From positions 17,653 through 81,652 of the forward strand of contig JAHLKF010000042.1 in assembly GCA_025558075.1 (NCBI GenBank): a stretch of DNA of 64,000 nucleotides, read 5' to 3'. Under the pieces are notes generated by a model that saw only the letters and a list, made by a program, of their open reading frames with translations, was not told where the DNA came from and did not search any database. Shown piece after piece: positions 28,120-38,582 of this stretch (position 1 is the first letter of the stretch; the number at the start of each line of letters is the position of its first letter). A program made the position numbers and the translations under genes. This DNA comes from Gaertneriomyces semiglobifer. Its lineage: Eukaryota > Chytridiomycota > Chytridiomycetes > Spizellomycetales > Spizellomycetaceae.

Positions 28120-29739
28120 TTATTTTTTCTTACCTTTAGAATCCCCAGGTGAGTACCTGTCCGGTGCCTTTTTTGCCCTTGTTGAACGTCTAGGTTGAAC
28201 TGGAGATGCTGGCGGTGCTACTGATGACCCTGCAACTGAAAGGTCATATCTGTCAGGTGCCTTACCTTTGTTAGCCCGATTTGACCGCCGTAGAGGAACT
28301 GAAGTGGTCGGCGCAGGGCTATGTGTAATTGGTGCTGCGACGGTTACTGTAGGTACACTCGGGCTGTACCTTTCAGGTGGTCTGGTTGAACGGGTAGAAC
28401 ATCTTACTTCACGCTCCGCTACAATAGGCGTTGTGATGACACCATTGCCTACCATTGCAGGGACAACTGGTGTACCACCGGATGTCTCAACTGACGCCGA
28501 TTGAACTGGCTGAGTTAGAGATATCGGGGTGCTTGTATAGGGGCGTGTCCTTGTTCTTTCTAACTCGGTCGAGGCTCTACGCTTTCTTTCATTAGTAGCC
28601 GGTGCAATTGGCGTTCGCTCGTTGAACATGCTTTGCGTAGTTGTCACCGTCCCACTTGAACGAGATGAAGCAACAGATGTCATGGGTGCTATATAAGAAG
28701 GTGGTGGAGTGGCCGTATGACTGTAGCCAGGCAACGTGCTTGAAGGAACCTGTGAGGGGCTTCCTAATGCGGTTGTAATGATCGGTGCAGGTCTGTTATG
28801 TCTCCAATCTACAGTCGTTTCTGTAGGGGCTTGTGGGAGATATGCAGTCGGGCTCGGGTACATACCTGAGCGTTGTCTAGGCGGGGGTGAAACTTGCATT
28901 GGTTCAGGTGGTGTACTCGGGACATGAGGCCTCGGTGCCGTGACAAAGCGATTTTCCGCTGGAGAGGTCGAGCGTTCCACTGAGGATCGGGGGTTCGTAT
29001 CCCTGCCGGGATTGGTCGCTCCGCGCCCGGCATGAGTGGTAAAGTCTCGAACAATAGTGTCTCGTCTCATTTCAACAGGAGGCTCGGTTTGTGTAGAGAA
29101 GTTGATGCGCTGCATTTCGCCAACCACTCCATGGGATTCGCCTACCTGAGTACCAACGCTTGTTAGGTTCAAACTGGGTGTCTGGGTATTAATAGTGAGT
29201 CCACGACGCGGATTTGCCTGAGATGTAGTAGGCAGATGAGTGTCGTCTGCACGGTGGGCAACCCGTTGTGTAGTGTCTCCGATCAATTGATTTTGCTGTT
29301 GCCTGATGTAGCCGGGCTGATGAAAAACTGTATAGGATCCATCATCATTCTCTCGGTAAGAGATTGATTTGGGCATGGCGACCTCACGACCTCTTCTAAG
29401 AAAGAGGTTGTCTGCATCAAGTTCATCAAAGTAGGCTTGATTTGCCTTTTCCTTTTCAATCGCCAGGAAGCCTTCTACAGCCTCCTTTGCAACTTTGGTT
29501 TGTCGTTCCTGCTCTTTAACCTTTGGATTAGCATTGTAGGTGAGATCGAATGTAATGGGACGAAGTTTGTTATGAGGAGGAATGTAAAACGGGGTTCGAA
29601 ACTCTCTGTTTACGGCGAATCCAGGTAGGTCTCTAATGAATCCGTATTGTCGCGCTTGGATGTTAGGTACACCAGCCCTTCGGTCTCCGAAGGCAGAGAC
29701 TGTTGGCAGACTGAGGTTCTCATCATATATTGCTGCCAT
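28120..29739 (-). CDS. EVE-2 539-residue protein with low-complexity body and C-terminal PDRY repeats
   Basis: Residues 1-150 form an ordered, mixed-composition domain of unknown family (starts MAAIYDENLSLPTVSAFG; includes a charged helix around AKEAVEGFLAIEKEKA). Residues 150-410 are Pro/Thr/Ser-rich and probably disordered. The C terminus has three repeats of the pattern RRS-x-R-x-x-K-x-PDRY-S (about residues 445, 490, 520), ending in a Lys tail. Similar RRSTR--PP-RY strings occur as linkers in copia polyproteins. First gene of a minus-strand run reading toward MCP; divergent from the gene at 29793. The initiating ATG codons are at 29739. Confidence 0.65.
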   Translation of the reverse strand: MAAIYDENLSLPTVSAFGDRRAGVPNIQARQYGFIRDLPGFAVNREFRTPFYIPPHNKLRPITFDLTYNANPKVKEQERQTKVAKEAVEGFLAIEKEKANQAYFDELDADNLFLRRGREVAMPKSISYRENDDGSYTVFHQPGYIRQQQNQLIGDTTQRVAHRADDTHLPTTSQANPRRGLTINTQTPSLNLTSVGTQVGESHGVVGEMQRINFSTQTEPPVEMRRDTIVRDFTTHAGRGATNPGRDTNPRSSVERSTSPAENRFVTAPRPHVPSTPPEPMQVSPPPRQRSGMYPSPTAYLPQAPTETTVDWRHNRPAPIITTALGSPSQVPSSTLPGYSHTATPPPSYIAPMTSVASSRSSGTVTTTQSMFNERTPIAPATNERKRRASTELERTRTRPYTSTPISLTQPVQSASVETSGGTPVVPAMVGNGVITTPIVAEREVRCSTRSTRPPERYSPSVPTVTVAAPITHSPAPTTSVPLRRSNRANKGKAPDRYDLSVAGSSVAPPASPVQPRRSTRAKKAPDRYSPGDSKGKKK

Positions 29740-29792
29740 GATGATGATGATGATTAAATATTCTTGCTTTAGATCAAGATATTATTATTGCA

Positions 29793-30101
29793 ATGGCAGG
29801 ATTCTTTGGAAAGGCGAAAGCGCGTGTCAGCAATTTCTTTCAAAAGATGCCCTCGAACATCACAAAGGTCAGGAGTATGTTTAATACTGCTCGAGGTGTT
29901 GCTGGAAAGGCGAATCGCTTCATACAGTATACGAATGAAGGAGTCCAGCAGAATGATCTATTTGGTAGAAAGATCAAGGATGTAGGGAAGAAAGCAGCAG
30001 ACCTTTCAGGCCTAGGCTTGAAGAAGATAGATGATGTGCATAAAGGCGGAGATCACTTTTTAGAACATATGGCTCGATACGGTGCTGACGCCGGCAATTA
30101 A
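29793..30101 (+). CDS. EVE-2 small amphipathic basic protein
   Basis: 102 residues. The N-terminal 45 residues form an amphipathic basic helix (MAGFFGKAKARVSNFFQKM...), followed by Gly/Lys-rich segments. No Cys, no membrane span. Such proteins in adenovirus- and Polinton-like particles (pVI/pX-like) disrupt membranes or bind DNA inside the capsid; the assignment is by resemblance of size and composition only. It is 31 bp upstream of the integrase on the same strand. Confidence 0.5.
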   Translation: MAGFFGKAKARVSNFFQKMPSNITKVRSMFNTARGVAGKANRFIQYTNEGVQQNDLFGRKIKDVGKKAADLSGLGLKKIDDVHKGGDHFLEHMARYGADAGN

Positions 30102-30132
30102 AAAAGTCGGTAGTATCTAATAGAGGTGTAGA

Positions 30133-31380
30133 ATGGAGTCAATGGACACCAAAGAACGTGCACCTAAAGAATACTTCACACCACTCACTGACAAAGACGA
30201 GTCGCGTTTGAAAAGCCTCTACTATAATGACAAGGCATTTGTTGGCCGCGATAGATTGTACCATTTGTTCAAAACTCGTTATCCACAAAGTGATGCCAGC
30301 CGAAGGGCTGTGATGCATTTTTTAACTTGTCAGGAAGTCTGGCAGAAAATGAGCCGTCCAATAACGAGTCGAGGTGGAATTCGTCCTATTTTGAGTTCAC
30401 GGCCGGGTTCCTTACAACTCGATAGTATTAACATGAGTGCTGTGTCATTCGGCGGCTATCGATACATTACGAACTGCATTGATATCCTGACAAAAAGAGT
30501 ATATTCAAAAGCACTTCGAAGCCTCACTGCAAGTAATGTACGGGACTTCTTAGGGGAGATAAGGCAGAGTGGTGCTCCGATCACAAGCGTGCAAGCAGAC
30601 CGTGGCAGTGAAAACCTCGGTGAGGTTCTTGAATGGAGTCGGATTCATAATATTCCAGTGCGCTATAGTAAACCAAATAGACCAGAAACAAACGGCCAGG
30701 TGGAGAGAGTCAATGGCACTATTAAACGCATGCTCTACGGAAGCATGAAGACAGGAGACCGTGATTGGCCAGCAGCACTTCCGAAAATCATCGATGTGAT
30801 CAATTCTTCCGTGTCATTTGGGGCAAGTAAAAAACTCCTTACCCCATCAGAAATAGAACAGAACGTGGAGACAGCGTTCCAGGCACAAAAAGCCCACAAG
30901 ATGAAAGGTCGAGGTTCAAAACTGTTACCAAGATTCAAGGTCGGTGACTCTGTTCGTCTTTTGTACAAGGAAAACACAGATATTCGTAGGAGAGCCCGGG
31001 GCTACTTTGGTGATCAAGTGTACACAATCGAGGAAATAGTACCTAGTACCCACCCCAGGTACATGGATAGTTACAGGTTAGTAGGAGAAGAAGGTCTTTT
31101 CACGGCCTATCGCCTGCGACAGGTTCCTGAGGGGACAATGAGTGGAACCACTGCTACTAATGAAGCGGAGACAGAAAGCGAAGATGATCTTTCAGAAGAT
31201 GAGTTCGTTGTTGAGTCTATTTTGGATAAACGTGTACGGCGACTTCGTCGTGGTCAACCGTCAGTCACAGAATATCTCGTCTTATGGCGTGGGTTTCCTA
31301 GATCTGAAGCGACATGGGAACCTGTCTCTAATCTTGAGAGCGCACGTGAGGCGATCTACAACTATGAAAACACACATTAA
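30133..31380 (+). CDS. EVE-2 retroviral-type integrase with chromodomain
   Basis: 415 residues, intact. An N-terminal helical region (1-95) precedes the DDE core: Asp in LQLDSINMSAV, Asp in VQADRGSENL and Glu in NGQVERVNG, with 34 residues between the last two. The core is followed by a basic linker, an acidic stretch (EAETESEDDLSEDE) and a C-terminal chromodomain (VVESILDKRVRR ... YLVLWRGF ... ATWEPVSNL). This is the layout of Polinton/Maverick integrases, which insert viral DNA into the genome; the chromodomain likely steers insertion to methylated-histone chromatin. Of the hallmark virus genes it is the one that shows no lesion. Confidence 0.93.
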   Translation: MESMDTKERAPKEYFTPLTDKDESRLKSLYYNDKAFVGRDRLYHLFKTRYPQSDASRRAVMHFLTCQEVWQKMSRPITSRGGIRPILSSRPGSLQLDSINMSAVSFGGYRYITNCIDILTKRVYSKALRSLTASNVRDFLGEIRQSGAPITSVQADRGSENLGEVLEWSRIHNIPVRYSKPNRPETNGQVERVNGTIKRMLYGSMKTGDRDWPAALPKIIDVINSSVSFGASKKLLTPSEIEQNVETAFQAQKAHKMKGRGSKLLPRFKVGDSVRLLYKENTDIRRRARGYFGDQVYTIEEIVPSTHPRYMDSYRLVGEEGLFTAYRLRQVPEGTMSGTTATNEAETESEDDLSEDEFVVESILDKRVRRLRRGQPSVTEYLVLWRGFPRSEATWEPVSNLESAREAIYNYENTH

Positions 31381-31419
31381 TTTGGCCGCATTTAAACGTA
31401 CAGTTTTGTACAGCTAATA

Positions 31420-31426
31420 TTAAGTA
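31420..31426 (+). promoter_or_regulatory. TTAAGTA motif
   Basis: TTAAGTA 5 nt before the ATG at 31432; one of the four recurrent pre-start motifs in the virus-like elements. Confidence 0.35.
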
Positions 31427-31431
31427 GTACC

Positions 31432-31674
31432 ATGACTGATACGGATCTTGTAGAAACCTCGCCAGGCCATTTTTATGTTCCTCCAACTAGAATCAAGTTG
31501 TGCAAAGGTAGAAAGACAGCAGACGGCATTCGTTCTCCTTGCCCGGATGGAGCGTACATAACTGTTCGTCGGGGATACCATAGGTGCTTGAATTGCTACT
31601 TGAAAAATCAGCACCCAGTCGAACAAGAGAAGTTCGACATCCTTAAGGACGATGTTGACAGTGACAGCGACTAG
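31432..31674 (+). CDS. EVE-2 small Cys protein, possible zinc ribbon
   Basis: 80 residues. Cysteines at KLCKGRK, SPCPDG and HRCLNC are spaced like a small zinc-binding ribbon (C-x12-C, then C-x2-C). The C terminus is acidic (DDVDSDSD). Unknown family. It follows the integrase by about 50 bp, with a TTAAGTA motif ahead of the start codon. Confidence 0.55.
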   Translation: MTDTDLVETSPGHFYVPPTRIKLCKGRKTADGIRSPCPDGAYITVRRGYHRCLNCYLKNQHPVEQEKFDILKDDVDSDSD

Positions 31675-31720
31675 TTTTGCAAACGCACTTCTTGAATTAT
31701 CAAGGTTATTTTTCCAAATC

Positions 31721-31727
31721 TTAAGTA
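31721..31727 (+). promoter_or_regulatory. TTAAGTA motif
   Basis: TTAAGTA 13 nt before the ATG at 31741. Confidence 0.35.
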
Positions 31728-31740
31728 AGAAACCTCCTTC

Positions 31741-32019
31741 ATGTATTTTACAGACATTATTGTAGTGTTGCTGATTGCGATCGTTACTGTTGGATTCGGT
31801 GCTGTCCAACTCATCGAGTGGTCAAGTGCTAGAGAACAAAGTTTGTATCGCAGAGCACATTACTGTGCTACTCGCGATATGCTATATGATGTTGAACATG
31901 TGATTAATGACACACTTGAAGATCTAGTTGATGATGTGAGGTATGAACTTAACAAGAAGAGAGATGATGTAGAGACAGATGCAGAGGACGCAGAGAATGA
32001 ATGGAATGAAACTAAATAG
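31741..32019 (+). CDS. EVE-2 small single-span membrane protein
   Basis: 92 residues. Residues 5-24 (IIVVLLIAIVTVGFG core) form one transmembrane helix; the remainder is a strongly acidic helix with coiled-coil character. Unknown family. Small membrane proteins of this type occur in many DNA viruses; the exact role cannot be given. Confidence 0.55.
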   Translation: MYFTDIIVVLLIAIVTVGFGAVQLIEWSSAREQSLYRRAHYCATRDMLYDVEHVINDTLEDLVDDVRYELNKKRDDVETDAEDAENEWNETK

Positions 32020-32021
32020 AT

Positions 32022-32072
32022 GTAGCGAACAAGCCGAACTTCCTTGAGTGAGACCCACAACTTGTTCGCTAC
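32022..32072. repeat. GTAGCGAACAAG hairpin
   Basis: GTAGCGAACAAG (32022-32033) and CTTGTTCGCTAC (32061-32072) are perfect 12-bp inverted repeats around 27 nt. A second small stem (GTTCGG/CCGAAC) follows. It lies between the membrane-protein stop and the fibre promoter. Confidence 0.7.
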
Positions 32073-32137
32073 ACGAACCGTTCGGCAGAACCGAACAATC
32101 GAGCGCAAAATGCTGTTATATAAAATTCTCTCCATAC

Positions 32138-32144
32138 CTAAGTA
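32138..32144 (+). promoter_or_regulatory. CTAAGTA motif with upstream TATA at fibre start
   Basis: CTAAGTA is 10 nt before the fibre ATG (32155); TTATATAAAATT lies at about 32117. One-base variant of the TTAAGTA motif. Confidence 0.35.
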
Positions 32145-32154
32145 AACGCATGTC

Positions 32155-35100
32155 ATGTCAGGCCTGAACTCTAGAACATTCAACGGTCTACGGGTTCTTG
32201 ATAATACAAAGTTGCTCTCGCCACTCGTGAGTGGTGAGTTGAAAGGCAGTGGAGAGGCTAACATTGAAGGATTCGATTCAGCCACTTTTAACCATGTCTC
32301 TAATCAACATGGTGAACTATTAGTTAATAGTATTAGCGCGCAGGCGCCCCTTGAAAACAGGCTCGAAGACGGCGAAGCAAATGTTTCACTCTTGATCGAC
32401 GAGGAGACGATGGAACTGAAGAATGGTGCGCTTGCCTCCAAACAGCGTCATCTCTTGGCAGAATACCCCTTGAGCATCCAAGAGGGAAGTCAACAGGGGG
32501 AGGACGTGGTCGAACTAAAAATTGATTCTCCACCACTTGCGGTAAATGAGCACGGCCTAACTCTTCTCTTGGATGAATCATCTTTACACATAGACAGAGA
32601 AGGTAATTTATCAGTCATTCATGATTCGTTTGAAGAGCCTCTTGCTAAAGACACTGACAATGTCGTTAGACTTAACATTGACTCTCCTCTTGTTGTCAAG
32701 GATGGCAAATTGGGAATTGATCAGAAGGAGATGTCGAAAGGCATCGGCGCCATATCGGTCTACAGTGCTGTTGATGAAATCTTGCCTGGCGTCGGTGATT
32801 GGATCGACATTCCGGATCTGCCTGGAGACATGGAGACATATATCGGGAATGGAACCTTAGTTAAGTTGAACGTTAGTGATGACTTCCAGCAGTCGGGTTC
32901 AAGACTGGCGATAAGAAGTAAAGGTATGCATGAGATACCTTATTATGGAGGACTCAGCGGCTTCAATAGTTCCAATCGGTTTACTTATAACGAAACACTG
33001 CAGACTTTAACGGTACCGACATTCCATGCTGAAGCGGTCGACTACAATATCACCGAGCTGCGGCAGTTACCCACTGCTGGGTATGTACACCAGTTATATC
33101 AATCCCAAGCCGGTTCAGCGATAGATATTTCCGAAGTCACGAGTGGGAGGAAACTGATCAAGGTGAATCACGATGAGACGCTCTCCATTAATGAGTCGAA
33201 CCAACTCGAAGTCAATGTTACCACCATCGCGGACGGCACTTCGGTGAAGGCTATGAATGGCATGTTGAGTGTGGATCCATATGTGGCAGGAGACGGTATT
33301 ACAATCACCGACAATGTGGTGTCCTCTACTTTGACATATGGAGGCTCTCTTAGACGAGAAGGCGACCAAGTCATTGGCAAGAATGTTGTTTCAGCAAGTA
33401 GCAACGTCACTGTTGTTCAGACGAATCCTTTCAGTTATGAAGTGTCCGTGTTGAATCCACAGAGTCAAATTGACAATCTGGATGACAAAGTGACGGATCT
33501 TAACGAAAAGACTGACCAGAACAAACTGGAAACTGATAATGAGATCAACGCTTTGAAGAATGAGGATATACGACTCGATAACAAAATCGATGTAGTGGAA
33601 TCTCGAGTCCAGCAGCAAGAATTGAAGAGCGACCTTCTCTCGAGCGATATCACCACAAACAAAGGGAGCATCAACAATTTGGACATTGCTAAGAATCAGA
33701 TCCAAAGCAACCTGATTTGGCTCGGCGCTGAAGTAACTGGGTTACCTGGTGTTGTTGATACGGTGAATACGGTCGCCACTGGTGTGCAAGTGGCGCAGGC
33801 TTTGATGAAGGGCGATGTTACAAGTCTCCAAGGTATTGTCACTGGAATAGCAGGAGAGGTGACGGGATTATCGTCAACAGTCGCGGCTATCCAAGCAATG
33901 CCGGTGGTGAGAGGAGTTATTGGTATCAGTGTAATCGCGGCTCAAGATCCCGTTACTGGAATTGTGACAATTACCAACACCAATGCTCCATTGATGGCGG
34001 AAAAACCAACTGCTCCTGTGAACCCAACCGACAAGGGAGGTGGCGGCGGTACTTTAAAAGACACATATAAAAATGAGGACGGTGGAGGCGGTGGGGGCAG
34101 CGGGGGCGGCGGCGGCGGCGGCGGCGGCGGTTTGAACGGCGGTGGAAGTGTTGGAGAATCCTCATCAGGATTGGCTGAAGCACCCAACAATCCTATTTTA
34201 CCACCTATCGATCCTGTAGATCTTCAAAATACGGGTCGGATTGGAGGCACAGATGGGAATGACTTGCTTCCATGTCTGAATGGACTGCCTCCAATTTTCA
34301 AAGGACGTGATGATATGGGAGAAAACACTTGGTTTGTTGATTCATGGGGGCGAAGATGGAGTGAGGAACTGCAATTGGAAGTTATTGAAGATGGAATAGA
34401 AAGATCCGTGATTGAATTGGATGAACGTGGTGTTCCTATTACTGAAAAAGGACATGTCGATATCATCTTGCGTGGTTCAGATGATGCTCGTATCTCAACA
34501 GCGATACTGACTCACGACAGACACCTTCAGAGCGGATACATTCAACAAGGGGGAATTCTCTTTGAACATCCCACCACCGTCCCCAACATTGCCATGGTCT
34601 ATCAGGCTTATGAGCAATACATTCTTCCCTACGTGGAGTCGTGTAATTTCATCAATGTTGGACAAGGACTTGTCAAGACTGGTAATACACTATCCCTGAG
34701 CGATGATCTCTCAACGTTTGCCAAGACGAGCAGCATCAAAGCCTTAGGATTCAAAGATACCTTGGCCTATTCAGAGTTAACAGGACGCCCTACACTTGGG
34801 TCATTGGCAGCAAAGAGCAGCATTGCCTGGACAGAAGTGACCTCTAGACCGACTCTTGGATCCTTATCGAGCAAGAATACACTGGATTGGAATGGAACAG
34901 ACATCATTAACAAACCCACGGATTTGACCACCAAGGCTTATGTTGATTCTTTATCGTATCTCACGATCGGAGCAGGGTTGGTCAAAACGGGAAACACAAT
35001 ATCTCTGGGGTCAGATCTCGGTGCCTTTGAAGTCAAAACCAACTTAAAGGCTTTAGCATACAAGGATGCTGTAAGTTGGAATGACATTCTATCAAAACCA

Positions 35101-38040
35101 ACCTTGGGCACCCTTGCTTCAAAATCGAGTGTGTCTTGGATTAATGAAGTCTCAGGAAAACCGGATCTGACCATATATGAAACCAAAACAGCACTTAAAG
35201 GATTGGCTTACAAGGACAAGGTCGATTTTGCCAGTGATCTACTGAATGCTCCAGTACTTGTAACTTATGGAAGCGGTCTGCTCTTCAGTGAAAACACGGT
35301 ATCATTGAACCCAGCAGTCAGTGTAGATTCTTTGGCGACTGTAGGAGGAATTTCATTTGGAGGAAACATGTCCGGAACAGGGAATATTTCGATAGGAGGC
35401 ACGTTTACAGCAACGAAGAACGCCAACACTGCTTTCGCCCATGTGTTGAACAACCAATCCGCGGCATCAAATTCATGTACATCTTTGCACTTGCATGCTG
35501 GTGGTACGCAGGGCTTATACCTGCATATTAACAGCGCTGGTCGAGGAGTGTATGGTGGGATTAATACTGGAACGATTCAGTGTTATGCAAGCGAATTGAG
35601 GTTGCTAACCAAGACCGAAACTGGCGGTATTGTGATTGATGATACAGGTAGCGTAGACATTTCTCAACGTCTCTCTGTTGGAACCAACAGTGATATTGTT
35701 GCATTTCCTCCTGTCAATTTGACAAGCAATGCGACTACAGTTTCCGCCTGACCATATGGGAATGGTACCTATGTTGGAACGAGTAGTAGTAAATTCAACA
35801 ACTCCACCTAATATGATGCATGGCATGCTTTTACGCATAATAGTGCATTGTATCCTTGGTATCCACTGACAGGAACTTATAGGGCTACTGCCCCCTTTGA
35901 CTATGTGGGATCAATATCGACAACAATTAATAGCGTCGAAGTTCTAGGGGAATATATTCAATTACAATTTCCTTTACCGATCTTACTAGAATCCTTCGAC
36001 ATTGCAGTACTGAGTGTTGGAAGTGATTTTTACATCAACGAATTTGTTCTAGTGGGATTGAATGATGGTTCCACTTTTACTCAGTTGATGACTTCTACAT
36101 TCTCTTGGGGGGCGGCTGGAGCGCAAACATTGAACGTGCCGGTTCCAAATGTGTCAAAGGGTTTCAAGACATATTGCCTTATTATAAAGTCGCTGTTAGG
36201 AAACCGGACGTATTGTCAAGTAGCAAGATTGATATTCAATGGGGTGCCTGTTTCGGTGGACATTAGGGGTGCCATTTCTGCAAAACAGGTGATTGCTGAT
36301 GAACTTGTATGTTCCGGTGATGTGAAGATGGATGGCCTCGGTTTGCAAGATGACATCCCTACAACCTCTGTTTATCCTGACATTGCCATGACTGCCGCTA
36401 CAACAGGACAATACACTGCTACTTCATCAAGTGTGTATTCGGGAACTTGGACGGGCTGGAAGGTTTACAATCCTTACGCTCCGGACAATAACAATACTTG
36501 GTTTTCTGCTGCAAGTGTTTGTTCAAGCACAGCACCGTACTCGTATATTGGGAGTGTTTCCACAACAGTGGATGGAACAGCCGTTCTAGGGGAGTATCTA
36601 CAATTGGACATGCAAACTGCTATTGCTCTGACGTCCTTCTATATCGCAAAACCAACATCAGGCGATTCCTATAATGTCAAAGACTTTATCATTGCAGGGA
36701 GTAGTGACGGTTTTTCATGGAAACAAGTAGTCTCTGGAACACTCGACTGGAGCACCGCACCAAGCAATGGTTCCGTTCGTGAATTGAATGTCCCAGTAAC
36801 TACTCGAGTCAGTCATAAGTCATACAGATTTATTACTAGATCCATTCAAAGCGAATCAAGTGGAAAGTATGTCCAGATATATGCCTTGAAATATACGGGT
36901 GGTATTCCAAAGAAGGTTTTGAATGTTGAAAATCTGAAAGTTAACAAAATTTTTGGTGATCTCTCAATTGACAACAGTGTCGAATTCAAAGATGACATTG
37001 TTGACTCTATCAGATATCCGAAGATACAATTGACGGGTGCAACTACCGCAGGATATATTGCGAATGCCAGCAGTAACTTGAATGCAACTTCCGCAGGCTG
37101 GAAAGCATTCACTAGTTCCTTGGAGATCAATGACTCTTATTGGTCTGCATCAACATATTCAGGAGGCGAGCAGAACATGTATCAGGGCACTGTTCAAACT
37201 TCTGTAGATGGTGCAAACATCAAAGGAGAGTATGTGGAACTGGAGATGGAAGTTCCAATCGCTCTTACGGCATTTTCATTTGCTGGCAGGACACCAGAGA
37301 TGCCAATGTTCCCAAAGGACTACACTATTTGCGCTTCCGATGACCGCAGCAATTGGATAGAGATCTCCTCTGGAACAATGACATATACAATCTATTAAAA
37401 CTCAAATTCAGTAGATAGGTTTGCACCCATCAAAAACTACACTACGAAGACATTCAAAATATTTAGATTCATTGTCCGTAACCTTATTTCTTCAACATAT
37501 GCCCATATTGGGAAACTGACGTTCTACGGATCCAATACCGCACAGAAGATCATAGAAGCGCCTGCGGCTAACGTGAATGGTCTGAGTTTGTCCGCCCCAG
37601 CGTTTGGAATGTTTCAACTCCATTCCAGTCAATCGTTCTCTGTGAATGGTACTGCCTACCAGTTAATAACCAAATGGACTCCATCGTTTGGTATGGAGAG
37701 TGAGACCATTTACTGTACACCGAATAGTCAAGATATCGTCATTAAGCAACCCGGTATTTACAAAGTAGAATTCGATCTAGATTGTTTCCAAACCGGTTCC
37801 GGATCTGTCAATAGTTACTTTGGATTCATGGTGCCTGGTAGCACCATGTATTACGAAGATAGTTACCATGTAGGGAAGCATAGTCTTGTAGCGGGATCAA
37901 AAATATCAGGTTCATTGATATGTCGTGTCATAGAAGCAAATACCAAGATGATCCTTCGCTTCATATCCGCAAGTGCCTCGGGCGGCCTAACGGGATCGCA
38001 AGCATCTCGGTTAATTATCTACCGTATTGCGCCATTGTAA
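32155..38040 (+). pseudogene. EVE-2 giant fibre protein with three in-frame stops
   Basis: 1,962 codons in a single frame with stops at 35749 (TGA), 35809 (TAA) and 37396 (TAA) and no frameshift. N-terminal region (32155-33400) homologous to the EVE-1 fibre; coiled coil (33460-33700); poly-Gly (34080-34150); shaft repeats with GLVKTGNT-SL cores (34668-35000); three discoidin (F5/8 C)-like domains (about 35840-36250, 36400-36900, 37090-37540), one more than in EVE-1; and a C1q-like tip (37600-38037) unlike the EVE-1 tip. As genomic sequence it would end before the discoidin domains. It is either a decayed fibre or, less likely, one needing stop-codon readthrough. Confidence 0.82.
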
Positions 38041-38304
38041 GAATTGTGTAGTGATTGGTTTTTTTTAAGCTCGAGCCTGTTATTTGTACATATGCTCAGA
38101 CGTGTTAGTTTCATGTTTTTATGTTTCTGAATAGGTACATCAACTAACTAAGGAAACCGTCAGCCCAAACCCAATCGCATTCAAAACATACTAACCAATG
38201 TCTTGTGTACGGTCGTCATCATCGGCCAGGAAAAGTAGGCGTCCTCATACCTACTTCCCCAACATAAGCTTGCAATTTAAACTTTGTGGAACGAACTCTG
38301 CGTC

Positions 38305-38571
38305 TCAGGTTTTCTTCTTCGTCGCTCTTGTTCGCTTCATCGGCGCCACCGGTTTCGAAACATACTCTTGGTATTGACCTTCAATACAATCCAATTCATA
38401 CATTCCCCTCAATATAGCAACATGTGCATCAGGTAACACATGTTTAGATTCAACGTCCTTGATGTAAGCGTCCGTCTTCTCTTTTGGCAACTCAGATGCA
38501 AATAACATACATCGCTCGAGTAACATTTCATCTCTCTCCGACCAAAACGTCTCGCCTTTCCATTTCATCAT
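38305..38571 (-). CDS. EVE-2 Lys-tailed small protein
   Basis: 88 residues, intact. Helical and charged, with a central KEKTDAYIKDVESKHVLP block, a QYQEYV motif and a basic tail (KRTRATKKKT). Homologous to the interrupted EVE-1 gene at 10068-10355. In both elements it is the last gene, facing the fibre and next to the terminal repeat cluster. Unknown function. Confidence 0.65.
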   Translation of the reverse strand: MMKWKGETFWSERDEMLLERCMLFASELPKEKTDAYIKDVESKHVLPDAHVAILRGMYELDCIEGQYQEYVSKPVAPMKRTRATKKKT

Positions 38572-38582
38572 TGGATTTACAT

